From Cryptomeria japonica (Eukaryota; Streptophyta; Pinopsida; Cupressales; Cupressaceae), in the NCBI RefSeq assembly GCF_030272615.1, contig NC_081410.1:260700437-260760436 (forward strand): a DNA stretch of 60,000 nucleotides. The letters run 5' to 3'. Position numbers and translations under genes: made by a program. This document shows, piece after piece, positions 23,122-34,777 of this stretch. Below the pieces are notes generated by a model. The model saw only the letters and a program-made list of their open reading frames with translations. It did not search any database and was not told the DNA's origin. How positions within the stretch are numbered: position 1 is the first letter of the stretch; every line of letters starts with the position of its first letter.

Positions 23122-26100
23122 TTGGAAGCAAGATCATCCTCTATTCCTATCTTTGTTGAAAACCCAATTGTAGTAAAGGTCAAGGACTGCCCCATGCCAA
23201 TTTTCAAGCGATATCCGCATGTGGCTACCCTGGAAGATTCGGTTGGAGCATTTTCCCATATTCTAGAGGGATTTGTCTATGTTGAAGACATTAGGGCATA
23301 CATACACTATCACATTGAGGACTTGGGAACATTTGAAATAAAGGGCATGTACATGAGCAAGCTGATGGGAGAATCTGGAAAGATCAAACCAGCATACAAG
23401 CACATTGAAGACTTAGGGTTTATTAGCATTCTGGACATTCTGGAATTCGAAGATGAGATAACTAGGTATGTTGTGAACAGAGTACATGGGGAGTTTATCT
23501 AGCTAGATAGACCTTACAAGATCACCAAGGAATTCATCCGGGCAATCACTGGTTTACCATGGGTTGGGCAACATCCAGATAAGAAGGTTTCATATGATTA
23601 TGTCAACAAAATCACCAGCGCGACATCTGACAGAAGATCTATGATAATAAGCACTATTACCGACACGGACATCAAATTTGGTAGTATGATCATCGGGTAT
23701 AAGGTAACTCCGTCAAATCGACTGAATTCTATTTCTAGTTCCTGCATTTTCGCTGCATACAAAATGATGAGAGAAAATGTGAAATTGGATCTATGCGGTT
23801 GGATGTTAGATGAGTTACTAATAAACCTAGGAAAGATTGAGGGAGAAAAGAAGGGAACCTTCCAGTGTGGCAACTTAATTGTCTGCTTAATGTTATTTTT
23901 CATGAATGATACACCCGGTTTTGGAAAAAGGCAATGGGAATTTGACATCACGGTAGGGAGAAAATTGAAACAATCAATTGCTACTTTAAGTAGTCAGAGA
24001 GATGATAAGATATGGGGATATTTTAAGGGGTTTCAGAAATCTATGAGGTCTAGGGAAAGGGTTCCTACACATATTGTTGAAAAATATTCAATTGACATAT
24101 GCTTCATGGTGAAGAAGGATGAAACACTTATGGAAGCGGTTAAGCCCCAAAAGATTTGGATTGAGGAAATGGGCTTTGTAGTGGATGCACATATTCTTGA
24201 GGCTTATGTAAAAGGTTGATTGATGCACCTATTGATGAGGCAGAGAAGCTCAGTGGTACTGCAAAACAAAAATAACAAGAGGTTAAAACAAAGTTCAATC
24301 GGAAGAAGAGAGAGAAGCAAGAAGGAAAGGCTACAAAATTTGTTGAGAAGGTCTCATAGGACATCAAAGCATTAATTTATGTTGTCCTAGAGAAAGGTAG
24401 GAAGAGGAAGAATCCAGAAGTACACATTGAGCCTGTTACAGCAGAGTCTGAATCTGAGGATGACACACCCTTGGCATTCAAGAGGGTTGTAAGGAAGAAA
24501 ACAAAGGAAACAAAGGTGGAAGCTAAAAAGAAATTGATTAGGAAGGTTACATTCAAAATACCAGCATAGAAGCAAGCACCAAAAGTAACCACTTCAGCTG
24601 CATCCAATACTACAAAGAGGAAGAAGAAGAATGACATTGATACAACTATTCAATCTGGTAATGTTCCATCTAAAACTTGTGCAGAATTAGTAGATGAAAT
24701 AACTAAGGATGGCATGTTAAAGAATGTATAGTTTTACTATGATCATTTAGAAGATGATGAACAAAGAGAGGTAGAGGAAGAAGTCTTATTATACTTGGAT
24801 ATTTATGAGAAAGCCTTAACAGAAATAGAAAATCAAATACCGGCAGAATTATATAATATGTTAGATGCTAGAAGACTGTCAGCTATACAAGAAGATAAGC
24901 ATATCAAAATTCAAGAGTTATTATATGTTTGTGTTACTATAGCTCCAGAGGAAATGGAAAGGACACTTGAGGTGGCAGATAGAAAATTCTTTAATAGAAA
25001 ACATAGAATAACCAATCTGATGCTAGAAAGGGTAAATGAAATAATAAAGGAGACTCAAAAGGCATGGGTTAAGTTCTTTGGAGAGAATCGAGGATTCTTT
25101 ACTTCACTGGAATCAAAGACAGACACTATAGACACCTTGGTTGAAGGAAAAGGAAAGGGGATTATGGGTACTTCACCCTAAATTTTGAAGAAGATTAAGT
25201 TAGTGGAAATCAAGCCCTCGGTAGATACAAATGTATAGACAGATGTTGAGATGTCGACTAATACAGAGAGTGAAAAGTTAATGATGTACATGATACTAAA
25301 TATGAGGATAACATTCCTCTAGATACAAATTATAGGTTGAGGTTACAGTTCCTTCAGAGGAACCAGCAATTACAGAGACTGCACCAAGTGGCGAAGCCAC
25401 CGGTGCAAGTGAGGAAGCTATAAAGGATAAATCATCAAAGGAGAAGAAAGGGGAGACCAATAGAGAACCGGTAGTTGGTCCATCATTATTGTAAATTGAC
25501 ACCTCATGGGTTGTAAAGAAAAACATAACTGAGATGAGTCCTACTAAACTCATGATGATGGCAGCACAAAAACTAATGAAGGAGGGATCTACAGATAAAG
25601 GGATTATTGATCAGTCAATCACTGTTTTACACAAACGAGTCTCAGAGTAAAGATTGACAATGAAGGGAGCCCATCCGACAAGATTAAGACAATTACTGAG
25701 CATATTTCAAAGGATTTTCAATCCTTACAACAAATTTCAAACTGGCAAGAACTGGAGAGGTTCACTCGGGCTAAGAGAGTTGCATTTGATCAGGTGATTG
25801 AATCTGAGAAGAACAAGATTGATGAAAAGATGAAACTGATAGAAAATTCTTTGAAGCAGTGTACAAATATTTATAGGGTATGTTGTAACACTGATATACT
25901 TACACTTAATGTGGATAAGAAGATAAATGAATTTTAGGAGAAAATTGCAAATATAGCTAATTCTTTTCATGGATTGACTTCGTTGACTACATCCATTGAT
26001 GGTCAAATTTTGATTTTGGAAGCCCAAATTTATGTTCTTGAGAAAGAAAGAGACAAAATTATAAGAAGAGCCAGAAATCTGAGAGGTTTGGTGAGTCCCC

Positions 26101-26309
26101 AATTGGATTCACTCAGTGTACATAAGAAAGAATGTATGGATATGGTGGGAAAGCGCACACTGAAAGAGGTAAGTGAGAAAGAGTCATTTGCACATATATT
26201 AAGTGGACTTGTATCTATTTCCGGCAATTTCAAAAATGGTTGGGATACCTACCTTGAGATATTGGAGAAGGCTTATCCGGAAAATTTGAAATTTGTTAAG
26301 CTCCAGTAA
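23122..26309 (+). pseudogene. Accessory gene of element A (globular head, basic linker, coiled-coil tail)
   Basis: A long coding region between gag and the 3' LTR. The head (23122-24219) is well preserved, with one TAG at 23500, and is rich in hydrophobic segments (for example NLIVCLMLFFMNDTPG); it begins MEARSSSIPIFVENPIVVKV. A frameshift near 24210 leads to a Lys/Glu/Pro-rich linker (KKREKQEGKATKFVEKV, RKRKNPEVHIEP), then helices (24795-25181), a badly broken patch (25190-25640), and a coiled coil to the end (25974-26309, ENLKFVKLQ). It has no gag or pol motif. Possibly related to the plant-transposon accessory families (Transposase_32-like), but that is recall, not a match I could test. 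Confidence 0.55.
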
Positions 26310-26560
26310 GATATTTTTGGGATATTCATTGTACAGTTTTTTTTGGATCTTTGACATTCCTTTTAGAATTTTTGTTGGCATTGATGTCAAAGAGGGAGTG
26401 ATTAAGATGTGAAAAAGTATATAAGGATTTGTATACATTAGGGGGATATATGGAGATGTGTATTATTTTGCATTAATGAATATTCAGCTCAAGGGGAGTA
26501 GGCAGAATGGAACCGACAGATGAAACCTTGACCATTTTTCACACGAGTGTTGCCATCAAT

Positions 26561-26575
26561 GCCAAAGGGGGATAT
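26561..26575 (+). other. Polypurine tract of element A
   Basis: ccaaagggggatatt ends at the 3' LTR start (tgttggcaatt). It matches the polypurine tract of element B almost exactly. Confidence 0.75.
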
Positions 26576-27510
26576 TGTTGGCAATTGACACTAAATTGAT
26601 TGGTTTCACTATGTTTTCATTGATGGCAACATGGTATCTTATTTTGTCTTCATGTTTTGGTTCAGTTGTGTATTGGCATGCACTTCACAGACACTACACC
26701 AGCACTGGCACCGGCACCGGCAGGACAGAAGGATTTCTTTCATTACCAGCAATGCAAGTCGACATGGTTTAGAATATGGTTATCGATATTGGAGGCCGAC
26801 ATCTCTTGGATCTGGCATTGACAATTGTTTTTAATATTTATGCATTCATGAGATCTAGTTGACATGTCATTTGTTATTATAATTATCTTTGTAAGCCGAC
26901 ATAAGGCATGATAAGATGTATAGGGTATATAGGTCAGTTGGATTAGATCATTTTGTAATATAAGAGTAATAGACATGGTGATGGATATGTGAATGTGATA
27001 CAGTGTGAAATATATCAGAGAGATTATGTATGTGAGGATATTTATGTAAGGGTTATTCTAGTAAAGGGTTTAGGGTTTCAGGCCAAAACAGACAAAGCTT
27101 AAACTGGAACTGTATTCTGGCATAGAAGATGCTATCTTAGTAGTTCAACACTTGTCTGGATTATAGTCTAGATTTATATGTAGCCAGTGAGGCTCCTTTT
27201 GTGATTGAGCAGTGTGCTCTAGGCTGTAAGCCTTGCCCCTTATATTTTGTAATATCTCTTCATATGGCTAGTGGATTGATATTGTGGGTCACAAATCCCA
27301 CCGTGGTCTTTTCTCTTTGAGGTTTTCCACGTATAATTTTGTGTGTTATAATTCTCATTTATGTGATTGGCTTATTGGTTGCATTACTTCTTTCAATATT
27401 GTATGTACTGGTATATCGATTGGTGTATGCATGTTTTAATAAGGCTAAAATTGATCATTCTGGTATAACACTGATTCATCCCCCCCTCTTAGTGTTATTG
27501 GATTCCAACA
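26576..27510 (+). repeat. 3' LTR of element A (935 bp)
   Basis: It starts tgttggcaattgac, ends ggattccaaca, and is followed by the ctttg duplication at 27511-27515. The cccaccgtgg module is at 27284-27340. Confidence 0.9.
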
Positions 27511-27515
27511 CTTTG

Positions 27516-27973
27516 TGCTTACAATATATCAATATTTGGATTACGGTAGTTGATAGGACTTGAGTGTTTGAAGGAGACTTTGTGCTCTTTTGTATACAAA
27601 AGGATTGCCCCTTAAGTCATTTTCATAAAAAGAGGCAACAAAAGACTTTGCACTTTCATGGACATTTTGATTACATTTAGCATAAATTTTTAAGATTACT
27701 GCAAGCTAGGATTGTTTCGTTGCTATGTTCTAAATAGAGAATTACAGAAATACTTGTTCTGAAAAAAGAGAACTAAGTTATTGTTTCATCCTAAAAATAG
27801 TGTAAAGTTAGCAAGTAGATTAAGAATAAATAGAGATTATAGTAGAAAGGGGGAGCCTTCCCTTATAAATAGGACAGATTATACCTTGCCTTCTGAGAGG
27901 TATTGTCTCATACAGTGTGGTGAAAATCCACATTTTGTAAGCTCCCTTGAGTTTACAAAATTTTCACCCAACA
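27516..27973 (+). repeat. Probable LTR of element C, right part
   Basis: This is the continuation of the sequence split at 13414. It ends ttttcacccaaca, which would be a CA-ended LTR terminus and would give a split LTR of about 1 kb. A TATA-like cttataaatagg lies near 27861. Tentative: no paired LTR is in the window. Confidence 0.3.
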
Positions 27974-28178
27974 AATTGCACTTGATTGATTAAAAGAGAG
28001 AGGAAATGAGTTTCTTATAGATAACACGCTAAGAATGGAGGGCTAGGATTAAGAGATGGAAGCATAAATGGTCGGCTCAGATTGAAGGGTAGGTATAGGA
28101 AATAATAAAATATCCTAGAGTGGTTAAGATAAATTAAAAGATGAATGACACTCATCGTGGAAAGAAAAGTTTGAATGA

Positions 28179-28411
28179 ATTAATTAAATAAATAAAGATT
28201 TATTTAATTAATACAAGAAAGGGCCCACATTATATAAATAAAATATTTATTTAATTTAAGAAATATGGTAATTTAAATAAATAAATAAATTTATTTAAAT
28301 GGGGAAAGGCTTAGAAGAGTATTAGTGAATTAATTAAATGAATGAAAATCTATTTAATTAATAGAAAGCTTAGGATAAAATAATTAAATAAATAGAATAT
28401 TTATTTAATTA
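28179..28411. repeat. Train of AT-rich hairpins
   Basis: Several perfect inverted repeats follow one another. Arms at 28179-28193/28198-28212 (15 bp), 28271-28282/28289-28300 (12 bp), 28329-28339/28352-28362 (11 bp) and 28381-28393/28399-28411 (13 bp). All use the words taattaaataaat and atttatttaatta. A related attaattaa-rich stretch lies at 34985-35200. Confidence 0.75.
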
Positions 28412-28721
28412 GGTTGAGACAATTTTAGGTGTCTACATTTTACCCCTCTTTGAGACAATGTAGTTTATTATATTGTTTCAAAGAAAAATAATTCACTTAT
28501 ATCGAAGGTTTCCTCTGGTATAGATGGTGACAAGTCCCCTCGAGATATTGAGAGAAAACAATCTTTAAAAAAATGGACAATCTCTAGATAAGGAGAAAGG
28601 ATAAGGTAGAATAGCCACAAAGATTCTCGGGGTGAAAATGGCAAAAGGCGGGCTAAGAGGGAAGCACATGGGATTATAGAGACCACAAGAGATCACCATG
28701 GCAAAATAGGGTTACAATACC

Positions 28722-28728
28722 TATAAAT
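28722..28728 (+). promoter_or_regulatory. TATA box of the PMD gene
   Basis: tataaat in acctataaataggagc, about 70-100 bases upstream of two in-frame ATGs (28794 and 28824). A hairpin (ctttgagacaat/attgtttcaaag, one mismatch) lies further upstream near 28450. Confidence 0.6.
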
Positions 28729-28793
28729 AGGAGCACGAGTTAAGGATTTCCTCATTTGCATCCATCACTTTCATTGACCAAGGCATAGAGTGA

Positions 28794-31262
28794 ATGAGAG
28801 AAGGCAAGCAGAGTAGAGAAGCTATGACAGAGCAAGTGCGGAGGCATGAGCGGCCAAATGAGTATGGAGAGATAGTAAGTACGTCCTTGTATTTTTTATT
28901 TTGTGCATTAATGGTGTCATAAATAGGTCCAAAATTTAGGTTGTCAAAAATGCGGCAGGGTAGGTTTTGTCGAAAACACATATAGGTTAGATTAGGTCAC
29001 ATATGTCTTAGGTCTTGGCGCATATGCATTGAAATTGCATTTTTACTTGGTAAAAATTATGTTTATACTAGATAAAAGTGTGTACACGTTAAAAATACAT
29101 ATATATTCTCTGAAATTGCATTTTTTATTTCTTGGTGCATATATGTTTAGCAGAAATGTGTATGCATATATTAGTGTGTTTATGCAATGCAAAAGTGTGT
29201 TTTTAATTTCTTAGTGCGTATATAATAAATTATTAGTGGGTATATGGATAAGCTAGGGGAAAAACATACATCTAATGTGATAAACAAAGGTGACTAATAG
29301 GATATGTAGTCAGATTGATAGAATTCATTAACTTCCTTAGTAGGATAAGCCATGTAGCAGCTAATGAAGTTGATGAAGCCACTAGATAAGATAAAGATGA
29401 CAAAGCTTGAAAGGATAGAAGATCATAAGGATTGAAACTAATACAATTGCACTTGTGATTATAGGCTGATTTAACACCATTAAATTCATGAGACAGATTC
29501 CTGCGTACGTAGATATTGAGGTTGTAGCTGAGTGAGAATTGTCATGTTACATTAGGGACACTTGGACTATGGCACACTACATTCATGCTCAAGATTTGGG
29601 CTAATCTCAAATTTCTTTTGCATTGGTTGAGTGGTCGTACAACGAACATTGTTCATTCTGCATGCCAACAAGAGAGATGTCTGTGACACTAGAGGATGTG
29701 TATAGGATTATATGGATTCCTATTCATGGGAAGCTAGTTGTTTATTATAGGGAGGGTGAGGATGTGGAGGCTTTGCACAGGATCTTTGAGTATAAGGATT
29801 TGGAGATCTAGGGTAGCCATGTTAGTTGGGATGAGATGTATGAGTACGACGCAATAGGAGAAAATTGAGCAACTATTGTAGGGGGTGTGATTAGTGGGTA
29901 TATCTACCCTGATAAGATAAATCATGAGATGTCCATTGGATGGGGATGAACTATGGAGATTACAATGATAGAGGGTAATCTATCCACATGGGGACATTGT
30001 CTACTTGCACATTTATACCATGATTTACACCAATTTGTATACTTGGGTGTATGCAAACTATCGACAGGGGTGACAAAATTACAAATCTGGGTTTACGAGA
30101 ATATTGTAATCATGAGACCCATATGCTATAGAGGTTAGGGTGAAACATAACCATATTTCCATAAATACAACATGATTGTCCCCCAACCACAAGTAGGGAA
30201 GATGAATTATTGCTGGTGGATGATTGTCAATATTGATTTAGTCATATGGAGACCCTACTTACATTGTGAGGTCTAGGAAGAGGATGACATAGATGTTCCT
30301 TATTTTTATTAGACTCGATGCTTGATAGGTAGGACGAATTTCATCATTGGTTGACACTTTCCATATAGGGTATGTAGATAGTGTGGTAGGATACAGGGTT
30401 AGCCCATAAGATCAATGAATTTTGCCAGGGATCATCAAGAGATACCATAGTGGGGTCCTTACTTATCCTATGATATTATAGTTGTAGACTTATAGGCCTT
30501 AGTGATAGTTCAATGAGACCTTGGATGGGACATAGAAGATGTAGGGATCACTACAAACTATGAGGTTTGGTTTAGAGCCCATCCATTTCCTAGATTGACA
30601 AGGCCAGAAGAGCCAATGCCACGACTTGAGGATGACACCGACAAAGAGGAACCGCCATAGAGGAGGAGGAGAGAAGATTGAGGGGAGATGAAGCAAAGGG
30701 AGATAATGAGGGAGATGATAGGAGAGGAGGACAACCACCTAGGTCACAGAGAGGGAGAGGCGGATAGGATAGATATATACCAAGATAGGTTCAATATCAG
30801 TTGGTCATACTCCCACAAGTGTAGGGCTAAGAGGGATAGGAGGGAGGACAATATTTAGAGAGATAGACTCAAGGGGGACAAGATCAAGGAGGGAAGGCTC
30901 AGGATGAGATGGACGCCTTGAGGGCCCAAATTTAGATTTTGTAGGGACAAGTAGAGATGTAGGTTGCATAGATAGCAACCTTGAGGTAATAGGTACATAC
31001 AATGACTATAGAGATAGATACTACCATTCATTTCTATGACAGAGAAAAGGACGCCATCGAGTGAGCTAGGGATACTCTATAAGGGTATGTGTCTTTAGGG
31101 ATGGACTATGTCTTCAAATCTCACAAGAGATTGACTATTGGCCATGACTAATGAGGAGGTAATGCCATCTAGCCAATGAGAAATGAATTTTGCTATGATG
31201 TCATAGAGCAGGAGTAGAAGGCACAAGTCAGAGTGAGGATGTTATGGGACTTCCAAGGGTAA
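28794..31262 (+). pseudogene. Plant mobile domain (PMD) gene, two exons, decayed
   Basis: Exon 1 runs from ATG 28794 (or 28824) to 28874 and encodes TEQVRRHERPNEYGEI. A gtaagt donor at 28875 and an ag acceptor at 29463-29464 frame a 590-bp intron in phase 0. Exon 2 starts ADLTPLNS. PMD (MAIN/MAIL1 type) hallmarks follow: LGLWHTTFMLKIWANLKFLL, then after a one-base frame change near 29610 EWSYNEHCSFCMPTREMSVT and LEDVYRIIWIPIHG, TIVGGVISGYIYPDK, LLAHLYHDLHQF, LQIWVYENIVIMRP (to about 30115) and FPYRVCR.CGRIQG (near 30360). A Gln-rich coiled coil (about 30910-31262) ends it. A dozen or more stops, mostly TAG/TAA where Gln fits. PMD proteins are linked to transposon silencing and are often carried by transposons. 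The carrier element is not resolved. Confidence 0.72.
28875..29464 (+). other. Predicted intron of the PMD gene
   Basis: Strong donor gtaagt; acceptor gattatag. Codons join in phase 0 and restore the expected PMD N-terminus. The intron is T-rich and holds a loose repeat of 'gaaattgcattttt...cttggtgcatat' at about 29027-29230. Confidence 0.55.
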
Positions 31263-31429
31263 GTCCAGCTACAAAGTCGAGAGGGGCAGTACCTTCCAAT
31301 GCTCAAAGGTCATTTCCATCAGGGTCTGAGGGCGATAGCTCATTATAGGTCTGGTCCATTTTGTATCAATATATTTTGTATGATGATATAGACACCTGAG
31401 GGTGATTTTGTAGTCATTATGATATTTTG

Positions 31430-31870
31430 ACATCATTGTATTATGACACATTATCTTGATGATCTATATGAAATGAGACCTATTCCTTGCAGTGACTATA
31501 TGCATTATGTTCTTATGTGATGTTTTATGATGGTCTTATGTATGATGTACTATATGTGATGTGATGATTCCATTATAATTATGATGATGCGATATATGAT
31601 GCAATAATTTATGATGTCATATGATTTCTTATGATTTCTATATGCATTAAGATGAGATGTATTGATGGCATGACTTATGATGATTTGACATGATGATGTG
31701 TGACTTATTTTGTATGTATGCTTAGATTATGATGAATGCATAAAGATGTGATATGGATTATGTATGCCCCTATCATGATTTTGATTATGCACTAACCTAT
31801 ATATGGATGCAATATGTATGTGATATATGATATTGTTATGTTATATAGGATTGATATATGGTGATGCAGG
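31430..31870. repeat. Low-complexity atgatgtgatatatgat region
   Basis: Irregular repetition of atgatg, gatatatgatg and ttatgat words over about 440 bp, with no fixed unit. No coding signal. Confidence 0.7.
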
Positions 31871-32216
31871 ATGAACCCTAAATGTAATGACTGTATTATT
31901 TTTTGCATGTCATTATACCCAGTCAGTTGATGTGTGACTACTTGGGAATAGGGACATGAAAGAATTAGGTGGCGGAAAGTAGAAGATATGAGGGTGATGA
32001 GCTTCTTGTGCTATTATTATAATTGAGCTTATTATGGAAAATGTTTGTGACCATCTAGATATGGGTTAGATCCATATAGCCAGTGTATCATTTGCATGGA
32101 GATAAGACAATCAGAAACAAGGAATTCCCTTGTTCACACTAGATCCATGATGTTCTCAATGATCTTGTGTTACCATATCCTCAGACAAGCCATAGGGGTG
32201 AAAACCAGCTATACTA

Positions 32217-32445
32217 GATAAGATGGACCAACTTGACTATAAAATCGAACAACATAACGACCTCAAAGAAAGAAAACCCACCAGAACTGACAGCGAACCT
32301 GCTAGAACAGGGTGTAAACCCGCTATAATAGATAAGATGGACCATCTTGACTATAAAATCAGACAACATAACAGCCTCAAAGAAAGAAAACCCACCAGAA
32401 CTGATAGCGAACTCGCTAGAACATGGTGCAAACCTGCTAGGATTA
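32217..32445. repeat. 114-bp direct tandem duplication
   Basis: gataagatggacca at 32217 recurs at 32331, and the next ~110 bases match closely (ttgactataaaatc, cctcaaagaaagaaaaccc, ccagaactga). A short AAACCCGCTAT-like phrase sits at the unit ends. Confidence 0.8.
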
Positions 32446-34690
32446 ACAAAAACCGCTAAACTGAACTACAAGCTAGGACTGAAAAATAATAGGTCAAAAC
32501 CGCCATAATAAGGAGTGATCCTGCATGTTTGAGATGCAAACTCGAGGTTTTACAAAATGACAGTGACTGCAATAAGTATGTCAATTATAGCTCAAATTTG
32601 ACAGCATTCTCACTAAGACAGGACGTCCAACCCGCTATGCTAGATTGCAAACCCGCAAGACTAATGTTTTGACAAAAGACTTTGACACCAATTACATCAA
32701 GCATAAAAGAATGACTCAAAATGAAAAATAAACAGTCAAGTACTTCCTAGGATAGTCAAAGATAGTATGCGTTAAATCTCCTAGCCCAAAATACTACATT
32801 CAACCGGATAAATAGAAGCCTGATAGCACTAGCTCCACCCTTGACACACACTTCTCGGGCATGCCAAGCTTCAAATCCCTAGGTAGTCACTTCCTGGTGG
32901 ATTTTCAATCTTGAATTGAGGGGTACATGAGGAGTATCTTCGATATGCGCATATCACAACATCTGAGTCAACACATAGAAGGATTGGGGCTGCTAAAAAT
33001 AGTTTGGCTCATAGTGGGGGAACTTCTAGGGTAAATCAGGTGGTTATACATGCGGTGGCTAGCTCATTTAAGAGATATCACAGCCTGTAGAACACATGTT
33101 TTTACGCATCTAGCACACAAGAACCAAGGAAATTTGACTTTCATTAAGACCGCAGAGGTATTTGCAAGGTGATACTGAGGGTAACCATCGGTATAACACA
33201 ACGTCACTAGTTTATTTATGTCTTTCGCTAAAATCACAAATATTTATATAACGGATCGAAAAAAGTACCACTTGGGTAATTATCCCCTCACCCGGCCTTA
33301 TAGGATACTCGGGAGACAAGCCCTCTTACTTAGAAAAGAAAATTCAGCGTCACTAACACTTTTCTCTTGCACCTACGACCACGAGAGCCAGAGGGAGAGG
33401 ATAGTGTGTGTTAGTAGTAGGAAAACTCTACATATGCACAAACATGCAAGACACAAAAAACATGAATCAATCTTTACTTAATTGAAGTGTGACTAATTAC
33501 TCAAAAGACACATGTCCATTCTTTTAATTGAATTGAAGTGTGCCTAATTATCCATAAGACACAAGATGCAATAATTGAAGGGCAATAAAGGAAATGAAAT
33601 TTTGTTTCAATGAAACTCCCTTTTCTTTAGCGGACCTACAACAAGCAATTAGTGTTGAACATGTAGGGGTCTTTTTATCACTCAATTAGTTGCACAGACA
33701 TTAGCGAAATCATACAACAACATGCAAGTTACCTAATTAGTCAAAATATAACATTCTGGAAAATTGATGTGAATTATAATTGTGTGATCCCACTAAACAC
33801 AGTTCAAATCCACTATTTCAAATTAACTATATGCAAACTCGCCATTTCAAGTGTCAAACCTGCTATTTCAAGTGACAAACCCACTATTTCAATTGAAAAG
33901 TCCTCTATTTTTAGACAAAAAGTAGATATGAAATTTTAAGAAACGGCGCCTAAAAAACTTCCTCAAAGCATAAATGTGAACCCGCTATCCTAGACTTCAA
34001 ACCCTCTATTTCAAAGCGCAAACCCGCTACTGTGTAAAAAAATGTAAAAATAATTAACTACTTTTCCTAAGAACAAAAGTGGCCAATGTTACTTTCCATG
34101 TGGTAATGATATTGTGTTCCCACTAGTTTGAATGGTGAATGTGCTACTTCTAGAAGTGAACCCACTATTTCGTGAAATGGCAGAATTGAGAAGTAGACCT
34201 TTATCGTGGAGGAAATCCACGTGTAGATTCAAAATTAGCATTAAATGACTCGTGAAGTGGGTCCCATCGGGCGTGCCAGAAAACATGTGAAGGAAAATAT
34301 GCAAGATAAACTAAACAATTAAAATAATGAAGAAAACAACCAAACAAGCCATTAAAATCAAATACCTTAGGATTAGAATGATAAAACTAAAATGGAGAAC
34401 AAAATGATAAACAATGCAAACCATGATTCCCGCTTTCATCTGATTATTCTATGATTGGATGTGTTCTCATGACGTAGCTTTGAATGCTAAATTATGATCC
34501 ATGATGGTATATGCAAATGGTAATGGTTAATTGATGAAAATATGTGATGGGATGGGAGTGAGTAGCGATTTCTGCATAGTAACAGTGCATTGGTATGAAG
34601 ATGGATCCATTTTGGTCTAAAATGGGGGGGTTAAATAGAAGAAAGGAGGAAGGAGAAGCGATGGAGGATGATACACTTGTCTCAAAGAAG
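32445..34690. other. Non-coding stretch with dispersed AACCCGCTATTTC phrases
   Basis: No gene recognised. A 10-13 base phrase close to aaacccgctattt recurs about a dozen times, irregularly spaced, mainly at 32615-32660 and 33835-34160. It is likely the body of a decayed element's LTR or untranslated region. Confidence 0.5.
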
Positions 34691-34693
34691 AAT

Positions 34694-34777
34694 GACATGT
34701 GTCCCAAAAGGACACATGTCTAGGAAGGGAGTGGCATGTGGACACATGTCTATTTTGGGGAAAGCCACCCCAAAATA
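34694..34777. repeat. Pair of adjacent perfect hairpins
   Basis: Hairpin 1: arms gacatgtgtcc/ggacacatgtc (34694-34704/34710-34720), loop 5. Hairpin 2: arms tattttgggg/ccccaaaata (34751-34760/34768-34777), loop 7. A further cacatgtc lies between them at 34743-34750. Confidence 0.8.

Larger units (their letters stand above)
13415..27510 (+). mobile_element. Element A: large non-autonomous LTR retrotransposon with gag and accessory gene, hosting element B
   Basis: Two LTRs (13415-14336 and 26576-27510), an exact 5-bp target duplication (ctttg), a primer-binding site and a polypurine tract define a full element of about 6.9 kb once the nested element B (14839-22039) is removed. It carries a coiled-coil plus zinc-knuckle gag and a roughly 3 kb accessory coding region. 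I see no protease, integrase, RT or RNase H, so it would depend on another element for mobility. LTR style suggests Copia. Confidence 0.92.

Noticed and set aside
33218-33481. 87-codon plus-strand frame
   Set aside because: No recognisable motif, no regulatory signal, in generally non-coding sequence.
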